This document shows, piece after piece, positions 1-11,670 of a stretch of 64,000 bases of DNA (its first letter is position 1; the number at the start of each line of letters is the position of its first letter). A program made the translations under genes and the position numbers. Source of the DNA: Andrena cerasifolii (taxonomy: Eukaryota > Arthropoda > Insecta > Hymenoptera > Andrenidae); assembly GCF_050908995.1 (NCBI RefSeq), contig NC_135133.1:8784001-8848000 (forward strand). The letters run 5' to 3'. The notes below the pieces were generated by a model. It was given only the letters and a program-made list of their open reading frames with translations. It was not told where the DNA came from and searched no databases.

Positions 1-2335
1 CTCCCCTTACCCTTCAATTTAATTTCGCCACCACAGCTGTTGCTTCTTTGAAAATACAGTAATTATACGCGAAAGAAGGCTTTTACAGTCCTATCATCTA
101 TACCAGCGTTTCCCAATTTAATTTTGCCAATGAACTCTTCCAAAACTCGCTAAAACTTCGCGGAACCCCTAACAGTATTTTTTGAACACAGTGTGCTGAC
201 AGCAACGCGCTGTTTCAAATATTGCAGCCAACTGTGCGTTTCTCGTTGAATAATTTATACTTTTTTGTAATATTTAAACTTATTACAAGATTATTTTCGC
301 GGAACCATAAACTTCGTATCGCGAAACTATGCAAATAAAAATTAAAAAGCCCCCGCGTTTTAGAAACCCACGCATCGAAGGTACACAAGGGGCCCACCCG
401 AGCGTTTTATCACCTTAAGGGAAGGACAAGCGTGCCCCACTGAGTCATATTTCAGTGTCAGCCCCGTGACAGACAATCCGATGAAACTCTTAGCAAGTAT
501 CCTTGATGCGATAAGAATAACAGAAGTCTGCCACGGTGATGACAATGGATGTACGCGGTACAACCGGTGCCGGTGTACAGCGCGCCCCTGTTTTAAGCCC
601 GGCCCGATTTATCCTGCGAAATAAAATGAAAACGAACTGTCAGCGGCAAAACGGCACGCTCCCGCCGCGACAGGGAACGTCAAACTTTACGATAATGCGG
701 TTTTCCCGGCGGAAAGCGAGTTTTCTGAGGAACGGGGGTTGGGGACGAGGGTTGTGAAGGTTAGGCTGGGAAACTAAAAGTATTACTAGCCGAGTCGTCG
801 CGACTCGGATGAAAGAAGAGGAGGCTGCGAAGAGTTTGCCCCTGTGCGCGACACCTGCCGAAGTTTCCATTCATAATTAGAGTAAAACAAAAAAAAAAAT
901 ATGAGAGTAGGTCAGCTGGCGCGCAACAAAAGTCACGCGTGGCGACGATAAGGGACCGAGGGAACGCGTGATTCGGTTGAAGGTTTCGGTACCAATTAAC
1001 GACGAATGTAATCGCTCCTTTGTTTCTCGACAAGTGTTTATTAGGTACTCGCAGGGTGGGCTTTTTTATACGCTTCGTGTTCTGTGGAGGGTGGAAGGCA
1101 GCCAAATTTTGTTTTGGAATTGAAAGGTATCCAATTTAATTGCCGTTTTTACGACTCGGTGCAATTACGTTCATTCTCATAATTCTTTTACTGTTTCTGT
1201 TAAATTTCTGTTGAAAGTTCTGCACCCGGTTCGTAGGTCCTGAGAAAAATGATCCTGAAGTGATTCTGCATTTCTGGTGACAATTAAATGAGAGACGTCG
1301 AAATTTAGATGAAAATACCAAATATAATAGATGTAGCCTTTAATAGTTACTAGAGTTTCCTACAGTTTTTCCCCTAAACTGTAGGTTGTTAAGAAGCGTT
1401 ACACTTTTATATGAAATAATAATTGGTTGGCAAGGAAGAATTAGTTAAGAAGGCAGTGTATTTTATCAGTTTGCACATGGTTACATATGTGTTCTTTATT
1501 TAATAAATAATAAATAGTTGTAACTAAATAAATATTAAACATGGCACTATGACAGGCAAATCAAGGATCATTGATCTAGCAGCATTTTAACACTCATTAA
1601 CCCTAAAAAGGAGCATTCCTGCAAAATTAACTTCTTTCCATCTAAGTTTCCCAGTCGCCATTCAAAATCGCGCCCGATGTTAAAAACCTGCATTTGTTTA
1701 AAATAATTGCACAAAAATAGTTGAATTTTTTTTTTAACTGAAATAATTTTTTCTTAAAACTTCAATGTCTTCTCTATAAGCACCGTAAAGCTCATCCCCA
1801 TGCGTTTACTACTTCCATAGCTATGTATTGAAAGAAAGGTAGCACTTAACTTCAAACAGCTGTAAAATCGACATTCTTCAAAATTTCGAAAAATCCTTTG
1901 AGGTACGTTTAAATGTCACTAAAGACTACAACATATTCAAATTTCAACGATCTAGGAAAATTTATTCCGAAATCTGTCCGAGTTCGCGTGGAATGTCCCG
2001 CCTGCAGGCCACCGAACGCGATTCAGAAAAGCCGGCCGGCATAAACGAATAACCAGAAGCGCGGCAAACAGAGAGGAACAAACCCCCCGGTTGTGCAACG
2101 GCAAGTCAATCCAGCTGAGTCGTTGAGAAAGAAAGACGGGCGGTGGTGATGGCGGAAACAATACAATTTACCGTCTCCTAACCAGGCCAGCGCCGCTGAA
2201 GGCTCCTTGCTCGCGAGCCCGAGAAAGTGTTCCAAAGAAAAAGTCGCGCGGAAAAAGTTACTCGAGGAGAACTTAAAGTACCACGTCGCGGGGTCGTGCG
2301 GGGGATCGCTCGTCGGCAGCCGGAGGAAAGGGGTG

Positions 2336-2352
2336 TCTCTCTCTCTCTCTCT
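2336..2352. repeat. (TC)n microsatellite
   Basis: A run of TC dinucleotides inside a GC-rich segment. It is one of several GA/CT tracts in the window. Confidence 0.9.
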
Positions 2353-3419
2353 CCTCTCGCCTCACCGGCCGTTTTCATTCATAATTAGAGAAAAAACAGA
2401 GGCAGCGTTCCTTCCGGCCGCGGGACGAAATAAGACGGCGACGAGGGAGAGGCAGCGTAGTACGCTGCCGCGTAGTAGAAAGAAAGAGTCAATGAAGAAA
2501 GTCGCTGCCGCGCTGGTGGGGCTGGCTGCTCAATGAATAAGAGGGTGAGGGAGGAAGAATGGAGAGAAAACGTCGCGGGCGCTTGGCAGACGGAAGAAGA
2601 AAGAGGAAGAAAAGCTGGAACGGCGGGGCGATGGGGGAGGGTTGGGAGGGTTGAAAGAGAGGGTGAGAACAGCCGCGCGAACCGGAACGTGGAACGGGGC
2701 AACCGAGTTGCGGGGAATCTTAAAGACTTTCACCATTCTGTTAATTTTCTTCTTAAAGTGGGTTAAATTATTTTACGACTTCCGCCCGCGCCTCCACCCC
2801 CCTTCCGCGGCAGGGGTGGAGGGAGGAGTGGCGCGGCGAGTCATCCCCCGTCTAATCCGCGCGTCTCCGTCGCGCGTACGACTCTGAAAGGGTTGCGCCC
2901 TCTTTGTCTCGTCCTCTACTATTCCGCTGCCACCTGTACCGCCCCCGTCCGCCACCCTTTCCCTCCAGACTCCTCTATGCAGCTCGAAGCATCAGCCGCG
3001 TCTTTTCTCGCGCCCCCGCACCACTCTTCGCCGACTGCACAGAGAAGTTTCTCGCGTCTCCTTCGCCCACCCCCGTTCACGACCCCGTCTCATCAGCTGA
3101 TCGTTTCATTTTCTACGAGACGCTTTCGATATCGGCCCAGCCACTCGTTAATTTCATTCATCCTGGAATTTTATTGCCGCTCAGGCGCCGCGCGCGCGCG
3201 CTTCTGCTCCTATTTCCTCGGTGAGCTGGGTTTCCTGGGGGGTGGACTTGGTGAAGAGGATGAACGTGTGATTTGGGAAACAAAAATTAGACGTGTGCTG
3301 AGATTGCTGTTGAGTTTTAGAGTGGATGTTTAGGCAAGGGTCGATAATTGTTATGGTAACGGGCAAAAATAGTGATTAAATTATAGTTTTAAGTTTGCAC
3401 TTGGCTTGCGGTGTAGATG

Positions 3420-3427
3420 CTAGGAAC
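3420..3427. repeat. left target-site duplication of the hAT-type element
   Basis: CTAGGAAC abuts the left terminal repeat and is repeated exactly at 4,497-4,504. Confidence 0.85.
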
Positions 3428-4496
3428 TAGTGTTCCTTCTCGAGAATTCTTTCTCGAGAATTTATCGAGAAATTTTATAAATGCTTATTTCTTATTTCTC
3501 AAGAAATACTATTTTTTTCGAGAAATTTAAGCCTACGAAAATTATTATAAATCTCATTTATTTTCGGAATTGAATTTTTAGTTAGCTCGAATTGTATATT
3601 ACTAGTTAATCGCGAACGTATATACGCATCTACAATTTATAATAAATCTTATTAGCAGCATGAGAACCTATATGAATTACAATAGAAAATCTCAGTAGAG
3701 AAGATTCGATATTATTGACTGGTGAAGGTACTCTTAAATTCTTATTTAACAATTTAGAAAAATGCTACTGAATTAAGTAATGAGTTTCTTGTGGCTATTA
3801 AAGAAGAAATATCGAAAAGAAGAGACAAAACTATTGTATCCCTTATAAAATTGTTGCATAGGTAATGGAGAATCTCTTCAAAAAGATTCAAAAGACGCGT
3901 TTGTCATTTAATATCCGCGACAGATATGTATATAACGGCAAAACAATTTTTAAGTAGCTAGACTTTTCGGAAAATATAACAGTAATCATGATTCTTCTGA
4001 AAATACTGGAAAATTTACGGGTCCTCAAAACGAAGAATTACTATTAAGAAAATAACTAGAGATAGCAATCGCAGAGAGCCTCCAAGAAATTAGTATCAAC
4101 CAAGAAGACTATAAATTCCGGACTTTAACAAAGGAATTTTATATTTTTTAGTCCACTCGAAGGACACCCAATTTACCACAACTTTTAGATATGCTACATA
4201 GAAAAATAAAAAAGTAATGTTTCACTTTGCACAAATTTTGTATAAAATAAATAAATCAATCAATAATATTAAATATCTGTTTTTTCATTTATACAAGGTT
4301 TGTGCAAATTAGACAGGAATGAACAATTAGTTAGAGGTTTCTTGTGTTTTTGATAAATATTATCAACATTATTCCAAAAATATAAATTTTGTAATATTTT
4401 TCTCAATTTCTCGACAGTTCTCGAGAATTCTCGAGAAGTATGATCTGGTTTCTGATTTCTCGAGAAACAAAAAATATCGAGAAATCAGGAACACTA
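3428..4496. mobile_element. non-autonomous hAT-type DNA transposon with 8-bp TSD
   Basis: The element begins with TAGTGTTCC and ends with GGAACACTA, a perfect 9-bp terminal inverted repeat. It is bracketed by an identical 8-bp direct repeat, CTAGGAAC, at 3,420-3,427 and 4,497-4,504. An 8-bp duplication is the hallmark of the hAT superfamily. Subterminal DNA at both ends is rich in copies of CTCGAGAA/TTCTCGAG-like motifs, possibly transposase binding sites. The 1,069-bp interior is AT-rich and has no long reading frame, so the copy is non-autonomous. The exact duplication suggests a fairly recent insertion. Confidence 0.85.
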
Positions 4497-4504
4497 CTAG
4501 GAAC
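4497..4504. repeat. right target-site duplication of the hAT-type element
   Basis: CTAGGAAC abuts the right terminal repeat and matches 3,420-3,427 in all 8 bases. Confidence 0.85.
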
Positions 4505-6374
4505 CTAGTGTGATTGTCACGATAATATTGAAATTATAGGATTAGAATTTGTAAGGCTACTTATCAATGAGTTATGGTAATGTTCGAAGGGGTAGTGTTG
4601 AATCGCCATTTCTGTTTCAAGTTTAATGATAACGTAAACGTTCCGCGTCTCCTTTTTGCACGGGACTATCAGTGAAGAGCTTCTGGTATTTCCGCCGCGG
4701 AGAAACTTAGCCGATGTTGCTAACTTTATAAAGTTTCCCCATTTACTCGTGCAAAAACGGGGAAACTGGCGCGAGCAAACGAAATCATGGTTCGAAAAGT
4801 ACTCCCTCGACCTTCGACATCTTTCTGGAGTTAACGGACCCGATTATTGCTTTACACCGCGGCTCTTACTTTCCACTCTCCGCGTTGTTCGTTACCGAAC
4901 AATTTCACGTGCCCGCGGATCTCTCAAACTCATCAAAGACTTCCTCCCCGCACCACCGTGACAACTCCGCAGCCAAATAAGACGCTAAACGCGATCGGGA
5001 CGATTCTTCCTCTCGCCCAACCCCTGACCAGCCTCCACCCCGAGCAGACTCCACGCAGAACATCCGCCCGAGGAGCACGTTGCAACCCTGAAATCCCAGA
5101 CTCTCGCCCCGGAGAAGTAATTATTCTTTCGCGACGCGTCGGCCGTGATAAACAACCCACCTGTAAGTCGTGTCTGCGCTGCACGTAGGAAGGGCGCAGG
5201 AAAGTGGAGTGCAACAAGGCGTCAGGCAAGGGTAAATCGTCAGGGTAGGATTATCGGGCTTCCCCGAGATCGCTGCTCCGACGAAAGGTCATACGATTGG
5301 CGCGAGAATTGGTGGCAACGATTATGAAACGCTCATGGGTGTCGACAACCTCTTGGCGAGAAGGGGAGCCCGTCTAAGAGCCATAGGGGGGAGAATGGAC
5401 ACTGGCTAGGGTAAGGGAGCTCGTTCACCCTGGAAACGGTCTCGCGGCATACGTAGACGCCGATACAAAGACAGAGACAGGGGTGGGCCACGATCGGTCG
5501 AGACCCTGCGCCGGCCAATGGCGTTTCACCCCCGTGGTGAGGGTGGGTTGCCATGGTAACCCTTCGCCATACACGTACGTGCACGTGAAGGCACGTACAC
5601 ATGTACGCGTGATGCTCACTCTCGGGGTTCGCTAGGCAGAGGGGGACGGAGTGGAGGGAGGATGACGGAGGCCGGGCCAGGGGGGTTGAGGTGGGTGGCG
5701 AAGGTGAGGCTGAGCGAGCGGGCAGCAGGGGGGGAGACGGGATACCTCTTCCACCCTTGGACAAGCCCAATCGATCGAGGTGTGCTTCGGCCGGACGAAA
5801 CTCACCCTCTGTCAGCCCGCCCTCCGATCTACCAGCCTCGTACCACCGTTACCATCGGCACCACCGCCACCATCGCCACCACCATCTACGCTCCAAAGCA
5901 GCGGTGCCTGTTATTTGAATTGGGGGGAGAGAGGCGAAAGTAACAGAGAGAAAGAGCGAGAAGGAGAGACAGGGGATTGAGGGGGTTGGGTGACGTGCTG
6001 GCGACGGTGGTCGGGGGGAGTTGAATGTGACAGAGTGCCACCCCCGAGGGCCTCTCCCGTAGAAAGTGCGGCGAGCGGCTCTTCCAACCACCCCCGCCGG
6101 CCCCAACCCGTCACTCCCTCTCTCTCTCTCTCTATCATCCAGCGCAGCATTCTGTTTCTTCCCTTCCGTTCCCTGTTTATCGCGCTCCGTTCCTCCTTCG
6201 ACCCCCCACACCTGATGCTGGCGCTGCCTCCTGCTCGGGCGTAGGGTGGCTCGCAGGGGTTGTGGAGACCCGGCGGGGGTGTCGTGGACAGAAATCAATA
6301 TAAGACGGGCCTCCACGTATTCCTGCTCTCTCGCTCGCGCTCACGGCCACCCTATGTGTGTCTCTGCGTGTACT
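4505..6374. other. gene-free GC-rich stretch
   Basis: No supported gene. Overlapping frames on both strands (for example near 5,333-5,770 and 5,849-6,316) are biased to Pro, Arg, Ser and His and follow CCACC/GGTGG-rich DNA. A TC run lies at 6,118-6,133. Confidence 0.55.
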
Positions 6375-7567
6375 TACGTCAGGGTGGTCCTTATTTTTCA
6401 ACTTCCGATTTTTTTTTGGTCCTACCCTCCTAAAATATGAGGTTTGGTGAGAAAATGATATGCGTAAAATTTCAAAGTGATTGGATAACGGGAACCAGCG
6501 CCGCAATTGAGTTGAAGTTTTGAAATAATAGTGATTTCTCGTCAATTTCGGAAATAATTGTGTTCGGCTATTTTGGAGGTATCGGTGAATATTTTTTAAT
6601 AAAAGTACAGTTTATTAGATGTATAATAATAATATGTGTGTATTACTTAAAAAAATATTGACGAAATCTTTGAGTTTTATCTTTTAATATTAGCATACAA
6701 CGCAGCGTATAAGCCAGAATAGGCAATCGGTGGTCTTAACTACACTGTCCAACACGTATTTGGATCTGCAATATGCACTCGGAGATCCTAGTAGAATTTT
6801 TCGTCCCAACCACGAATCCGTAAACAGAATTGCTCTATCACCGTCAGTTTTTGAAAAACACGAGTTTTTGTAAAAAGCGCACGATTTTGGGCAAGAATAA
6901 GGTATTTCGTGAAAACCAAGAATGCTAGAAAGTTCAATTTAGTCTCTAAAGATAGAGGAGGGTTTCCTGAATATATCGGTATATACAGTTATTAAATTTG
7001 ATGGTTTTATATGGTTGTAAACGGCCGTCAAAGTTTAAAAATGTGCCGATGTACATAATTTCTACGCAATACTTTTGCAATTTTACGAAAAGTGGTTTAT
7101 CTAGCACGAATTCGCTACACAGTATTGTATTCTGAAGACATTTTTGAAGAAGAAACCATCCACGAAAAAAGTCGGAACGGTTTTTAACTCGGACTGTTAG
7201 AGAAAATATCCAGCGGGAACGCGTGCACGGTGTTTTGCCGCTTGGCGGCAGTGGCGGCCATTGCTCGCCTGGCGCGACTCGTCAGGGCCGTGGCTACGTG
7301 CAATCGGCACGGTGCCCCGTAGAGTGGTTCTTAGCTATAGGAGTCAAAATTTTTTGAGTTTTTTTTTGGTTTTCGGCTGCTTTTGAAGTATCAGTGAATA
7401 TTTTTTAATAAAAGTACCATTTCTTACATGTACAATAGTAACATTTGTATATTACTTCCAAAAATAGAAACGAAATCTTTGATATTTATCTACAAGTATT
7501 TACATACAACAAAATATTATTACAATTTAACTTAGGGGTATAAATAAAATTAAAATAATGCATTGTG

Positions 7568-7780
7568 TTAGTATTTGTCCTTTAGCAAGGTAGATTTCTT
7601 TGTATCGGGGTAGAATTGTCGATATTCTTCTAAAATTTGTAAAATGTATTGTTTGTTGTCTTCATTCGTAGTTAATATTTCATTGTAGTCTGACATCAAT
7701 TTTACGCCTCGCTCCGCAGTGTCATTCACAATTTTCAAATTCTGTACAATTTCTGAACCCGCTTTATATTCTTTATACAT
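7568..7780 (-). pseudogene. C-terminal fragment of a repeat-borne protein (AERGVKL motif)
   Basis: A 70-codon frame on the - strand begins MYKEYKAGSEIVQNLK, continues through VNDTAERGVKLMSDYN and ends in a Lys-rich tail before a stop. From memory, this looks like the C-terminus of uncharacterised arthropod proteins containing NDTAERGVKL followed by an LLQVV-like segment; I cannot name the family. The first 30 residues recur exactly at 38,346 on +, inside the related copy. There is no upstream exon or domain, so this is probably a dead fragment carried by the repeat. Its true start is unknown. Confidence 0.45.
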
Positions 7781-7806
7781 GTAAGAAATTGTACTTTTAT
7801 TAAAAA

Positions 7807-8028
7807 TTATTCACTGTTACTTATAAAGTAGCCGAAGATAAAAAAACTCAAAAAATGTTTGATTCCTATAGCTAAGGACCACCCTACTGGGCACCATGTC
7901 GATTGCGCGTAGCTACGGCCCTGACGAGTCGCGCAGCCAAGCCATGGGCCGCCAGGCGGCAAAACACCGTGCACGCGTTGCCGATGGATATTTTCTCGAA
8001 CAGTCCGAGTTATAAACTGTTCTGACAT
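7807..8028 (-). other. reading frame conserved between repeat copies
   Basis: A 73-codon frame starting MSEQFITRTVRENIHRQRVH is identical over about 59 residues to one at 38,097-38,303 (+). A divergent third version is open at about 7,171-7,360 (+), where a 9-base length difference keeps the frame. No domain is recognised. The frame could be a real small protein of the element or a chance product of recent copying. Confidence 0.35.
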
Positions 8029-8304
8029 TTTTCGTGGGTGGTTTCTTCTTCAGGAATGTCTACAGAATCCGATACTGCGTAGCAAATGTCTGCTAGACAA
8101 ACAACTTTTCGTAAAAATGCAAAAATATTGAGAAATCACTATTATTTCAAAACTTCAACTCAATTGCGGCACGGGTTCCCGTGGTCCAATCACTTTGAAA
8201 CTTTACACATATCATTTTCCCACCAAACCTCATATTTTAGGCGGGTAAGACCAAAAAAACTCTCCAAAAAATTTTTACCCTAATAGCTAAGGACCACCCT
8301 AGTG

Positions 8305-8748
8305 TACGTCCATCCTCGTCGCTCCAACGCCCCGCAGCCCGCCCCGTCCTCGTCCAACGAGCGGGGGTCCTCAGCTGTGTCTCCCTCTGCCTCTCTTCCT
8401 CTCTCTATCTGGGGCTCCACCGGCCCCCTCCCCTCCCCCGCCGACGGTCTCCATCCCTCATCCCTCTCCCCCACACCACCCTTCCCTCGAGGGTGGACTA
8501 ACTAACACACACGCGCGCACATGCAAACACGTAGCGAGGAGCGCCAGCGCGCCGCAGCAAACCAAGCATTTCTGTACAGGGTGTGTTTCGACATGTAACG
8601 GGTGGTCCGCGGAACGGGGGAGAGATTCCGCGATAACTTCTCGGCGTATCGGGAGCGTCGCTCGAGTGTAGACGCGGAGAACGTGAGGCGAGATCGCGCC
8701 CTGAGGAAACACTGGGAAATACAAGAGACAGCGCGATGGCAATTCTTC
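8305..8748. other. gene-free stretch
   Basis: C-rich and CT-rich DNA followed by ordinary GC-rich sequence. No exon or repeat boundary is supported. Confidence 0.5.
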
Positions 8749-9544
8749 GAACATGATTCGAAGCTCTTCAAATATCTTTTCGGCTTCGAAGTCTCGAAAC
8801 TCTTGGTTCGAAACCTTGGTCGGTTTCGGACCCGTATGTATATACAGAACGTCGCCTGGTACTTCATGGCGAGGACAACACTCCCCAGTAAATCCTCACC
8901 AAATTCTATGGCTTTCCACCCTCGAAGGGGTTTGAATACCATTAAAAAGTGAGAAATGTCTAAGATTTCCGAATTTCACGTCAGATCTTTGCGAAAACGT
9001 CGCCATTCGATTCCTTATGTTTCGCCGATTAAACTAACACCAAGAACGACGTAATTCGGACCATAATGAAGGAAATCCCACGAAAAACCGAATTATATCA
9101 TTTGAAGTTGACTTCGTTAAAAATAGTCCGATTTACATGAAATTTGTTATGATTTTCATTGTAAGAACATAAGGAATCCATCGGTGTCACTTCCATATCG
9201 ATACGATAAAGAATAAAGAATTTCTTAATACGCTGAAATGAATATTTCACATTTACACCCTCGACAGCGGGGCGCCGACCTGGAATCTCTGCGGTCGGCC
9301 GAGGATTCATACCTGTTTCAGAAATAAAATAATGCTGTATTCTTTATCGTATCGATATGGAAGTGACACCGATGGATTCCTTATGTTTTTCCTTCGAGGG
9401 TCGAAAGTCATAAAATTTGGCGAGGCGCTGGGGAGTGTTGTCCTCCCCACTGGGTACCGAACCAAGAGTTTCGAGATTTCGAAGCCGGTCAAGACTTCGA
9501 AGCCGACCAACACTTTTCAAGAGTTTTAAGCTTTGAATCATGTT
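8749..9544. mobile_element. nested inverted-repeat element
   Basis: The outer arms 8,749-8,928 and 9,391-9,544 are imperfect reverse complements. They share GAGGACAACACTCCCCAG, CCCTCGAAGG and several TTCGAAG motifs. Inside them is a perfect 50-bp inverted repeat, 9,166-9,215 and 9,338-9,387. The arms contain many copies of CTTCGAAG, which continue outward to about 9,620. No coding potential or target duplication was found, so it is classed only as a fold-back-type element. Confidence 0.7.
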
Positions 9545-9629
9545 GGAAGCGCTTCGAAGTAGTCGCCTGACATTCGAGACCGATTCGAAGCGCTTGGAAC
9601 CGCTTCGAAGTCCCATCACTAGACACTGG

Positions 9630-11199
9630 GCTACTTTCGCCGCGGAAAGACGCGCTCCCTCCGCGCGCCACGAATCCGCGAAAAGTTCTTGGATAAGCGG
9701 TTCCCGCGCCGATGAAACTCTCCCCATAAATTCAGCAAAGAAAAAGGAGATGGAGAGGACGGCGGGGAGGGCGGAAGGAGCCGCACGCGGCTCGAGGCGC
9801 AGGAGAAAGCGAGGTGAAAAATCTGAATTACAAATGCCGCCGTCTCACTTCCGCTCCTCAATTAACTTTCGCTTTCCGCGAGCCTCGATCTCCGGCCGCC
9901 CTGCTTCGCGTCGAAAGTAGACGAGCCTCCAATTACGCGCGCCCTGCACACGAGGCGGCCGTGCCGGCCGGCGTCGATACTTCGCGGACACCCGTTTCAG
10001 CTCGCGGTATATAGGATCGATAGAAGGACAGCAAACGTGTGGGGAGAGTGGAGTTCGTATCCTGCGGATAAGGGAACGGCATCCATAAATTACGACGCAA
10101 CTCTGCAGGGTAAAAGTCCTGTACAAGAGACCTCCTATGTACGGCTGAGGTCTCTTCCACCTAACCGACCCTCTCCCGGTCGCGTTCGCCACCCCCCTCG
10201 GCTCGCTCTCCTTCCCTCGTTTCCTTCCCGAGACCACCACCCTCCCGCCCCTCGGAGCGAAAGCCCCCGAGAGGGCTAAGGGTAGGCGTGCTGTGGAACT
10301 ATAAATTTTATCGTTAAGTTGTTTAGGATCGTGGTCCGTGAACCATTCGACTATCCACCCCTACGCCGTCGTGCGCGTCCCCCGACGGCCCCGAACCGGG
10401 GGTTGATTCCGAGGACTCACTTTCTACCAATTTCTCGGCGTCCCATTCCTCTTCGCCGGATACGGGGCGCGCAACTGGAACGACAGGGAAATCGTATCTA
10501 CCCCAAACGAACGCCGTTCCATCGGCAGGAAGCTCCTCGGCGAAGCTCGCGATCATCGAATTCCTTTTGCGATCGGCGGGGAGGCGTTCGATGCTAAGCC
10601 GCACGCGCGCGCCGAGGAACAATAAGGTTCTGGACGTCACGTGTTTTTTCGAGGGGTTATCGGTGGGCGTCAGGATGGAAATTAAAGTTTCGAGTCTTTG
10701 GTCTAGGCGGGAATGAGTAGCAGTGATTGATTCTGGGGATTGATTGTGGTTGCTGGGTGATTAGAGGTGGGTTTAGTTTGAGGTGAGAGGGAGATACAGG
10801 CTAGAACGGCGCGGGGAATCGGACTGATTTTATTCCTCGTGCCCGGCAGCAGCTGGCAATAATGGACCTCAGCAATTTCCCTCTTGATAAACGGAGCAGC
10901 GACTGGAAGTAATAGCAATTCACGTTGGCGATTTTATTGAACCTGTCTGACGATCCTGCTAATTTCATTAAGAGCAGCTTATCACCCTCTGTACCACTGG
11001 ATCCGAAAGGACGGGCTAAGAATTGCGGAGTGAAACTGGGGTTGTACATTCTCGTTTGGCTACTCGTTGGAAGAGTGCAAGCTTTATTCATCAGCCACGT
11101 TCGTAAGAAATACAGACGTGTACACCTTTGTTTTATTTAGGGTCTCGTGGTTTTGCAGATGGAGCTCTATTCCTGATATTTATCTTATCTAAAACACGT
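9630..11199. other. gene-free stretch with one weak exon candidate
   Basis: GC-rich DNA with frames on both strands. One - strand segment at 10,421-10,629 could be an exon (acceptor CCAG, donor GTGAGT) and is treated in the findings. Nothing else is supported. Confidence 0.5.
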
Positions 11200-11206
11200 C
11201 GTGGTG

Positions 11207-11400
11207 TTATCGCACGGAATGTTTCCGACACGTTACAAGTAAATTGCTATGTCCGCCCCTGTGTAACATTGCAGAAGATATTTCTGCAACTTTTCTGGGA
11301 TTTTACAGCAATAGTCACGCAACGTTTCTGAGATTTTACAGTAATGGTCACGCAACATTTCGGAGATTTTACAGAAATGGTCGCGCAATATAGCTAAGAA
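11207..11400. repeat. degenerate tandem repeat related to 26,155-26,385
   Basis: About 2-3 diverged units of TTTCTGAGATTTTACAG plus AATGGTCACGCAAC follow a leader, ACAAGTAAATTGCTATGTCC, that is also present at about 26,183. Both the leader and the units match the array near 26.3 kb, so the two loci share an origin. Confidence 0.75.
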
Positions 11401-11504
11401 AAACGTCGAGTGCAAATATCTAATTCCGTATTCAATGCGGATGTTGTACTCGTACCGCATGAGCGATGTTTCGGCAATGATCCGCATTGAATACGCGCTC
11501 ATAG

Positions 11505-11670
11505 GTTACGAGTGCAACGTTGCACGGCAATGTGTGCACAATATTCCAGCAACATTGCACAAACGTGTCCATTGCAATATTTCACGGCAATGTTTCAACA
11601 CGAATGCAGTAATATTGCAATGCAATCTGCAACCAAACGGCAACATTGCAATGTACTGCAACGATTGTGC
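11505..11670. repeat. degenerate GCAAT/ATTGC-rich repeat
   Basis: Closely spaced variants of TTGCACGGCAATG, GCAACATTGC and ATTGCAATAT fill this segment. The short palindromic words resemble those of the tandem repeat just upstream, suggesting decayed units of the same satellite-like family. Confidence 0.5.

Larger units (their letters stand above)
1..3427. other. gene-free stretch, AT-rich then GC-rich low complexity
   Basis: No coding exon can be supported here. About 1,320-1,960 is AT-rich. About 1,960-3,330 is GC-rich with purine/pyrimidine strand bias, which produces several overlapping frames of about 100-146 codons on both strands; they are Pro/Ser/Arg-rich, resemble no family and shadow each other. 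A short hairpin with a stem of about 9 bp sits at 1,359-1,385. A TC run lies at 2,336-2,352. Confidence 0.6.
6375..8304. mobile_element. 1.9-kb inverted duplication of a repeat family (fold-back-like element)
   Basis: Both ends start with the same outward sequence: AGGGTGGTCCTTA near 6,379 on + and its reverse complement ending near 8,303. Each end continues through a shared block (TAAAATATGAGG..., CAATTGAGTTGAAGTTT...) into a second shared block of about 370 bp (7,072-7,440 on +; about 8,120-7,790 on -). The left arm carries an extra insertion of about 500 bp, roughly 6,545-7,070. The right arm closely matches a solitary truncated copy at 37,826-38,434. The motif AGGGTGGTCCTTAGCTAT also recurs inside the arms (near 7,888 on - and, degenerate, near 7,320 on +). 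No target-site duplication could be fixed, so the class is unknown. Confidence 0.65.
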
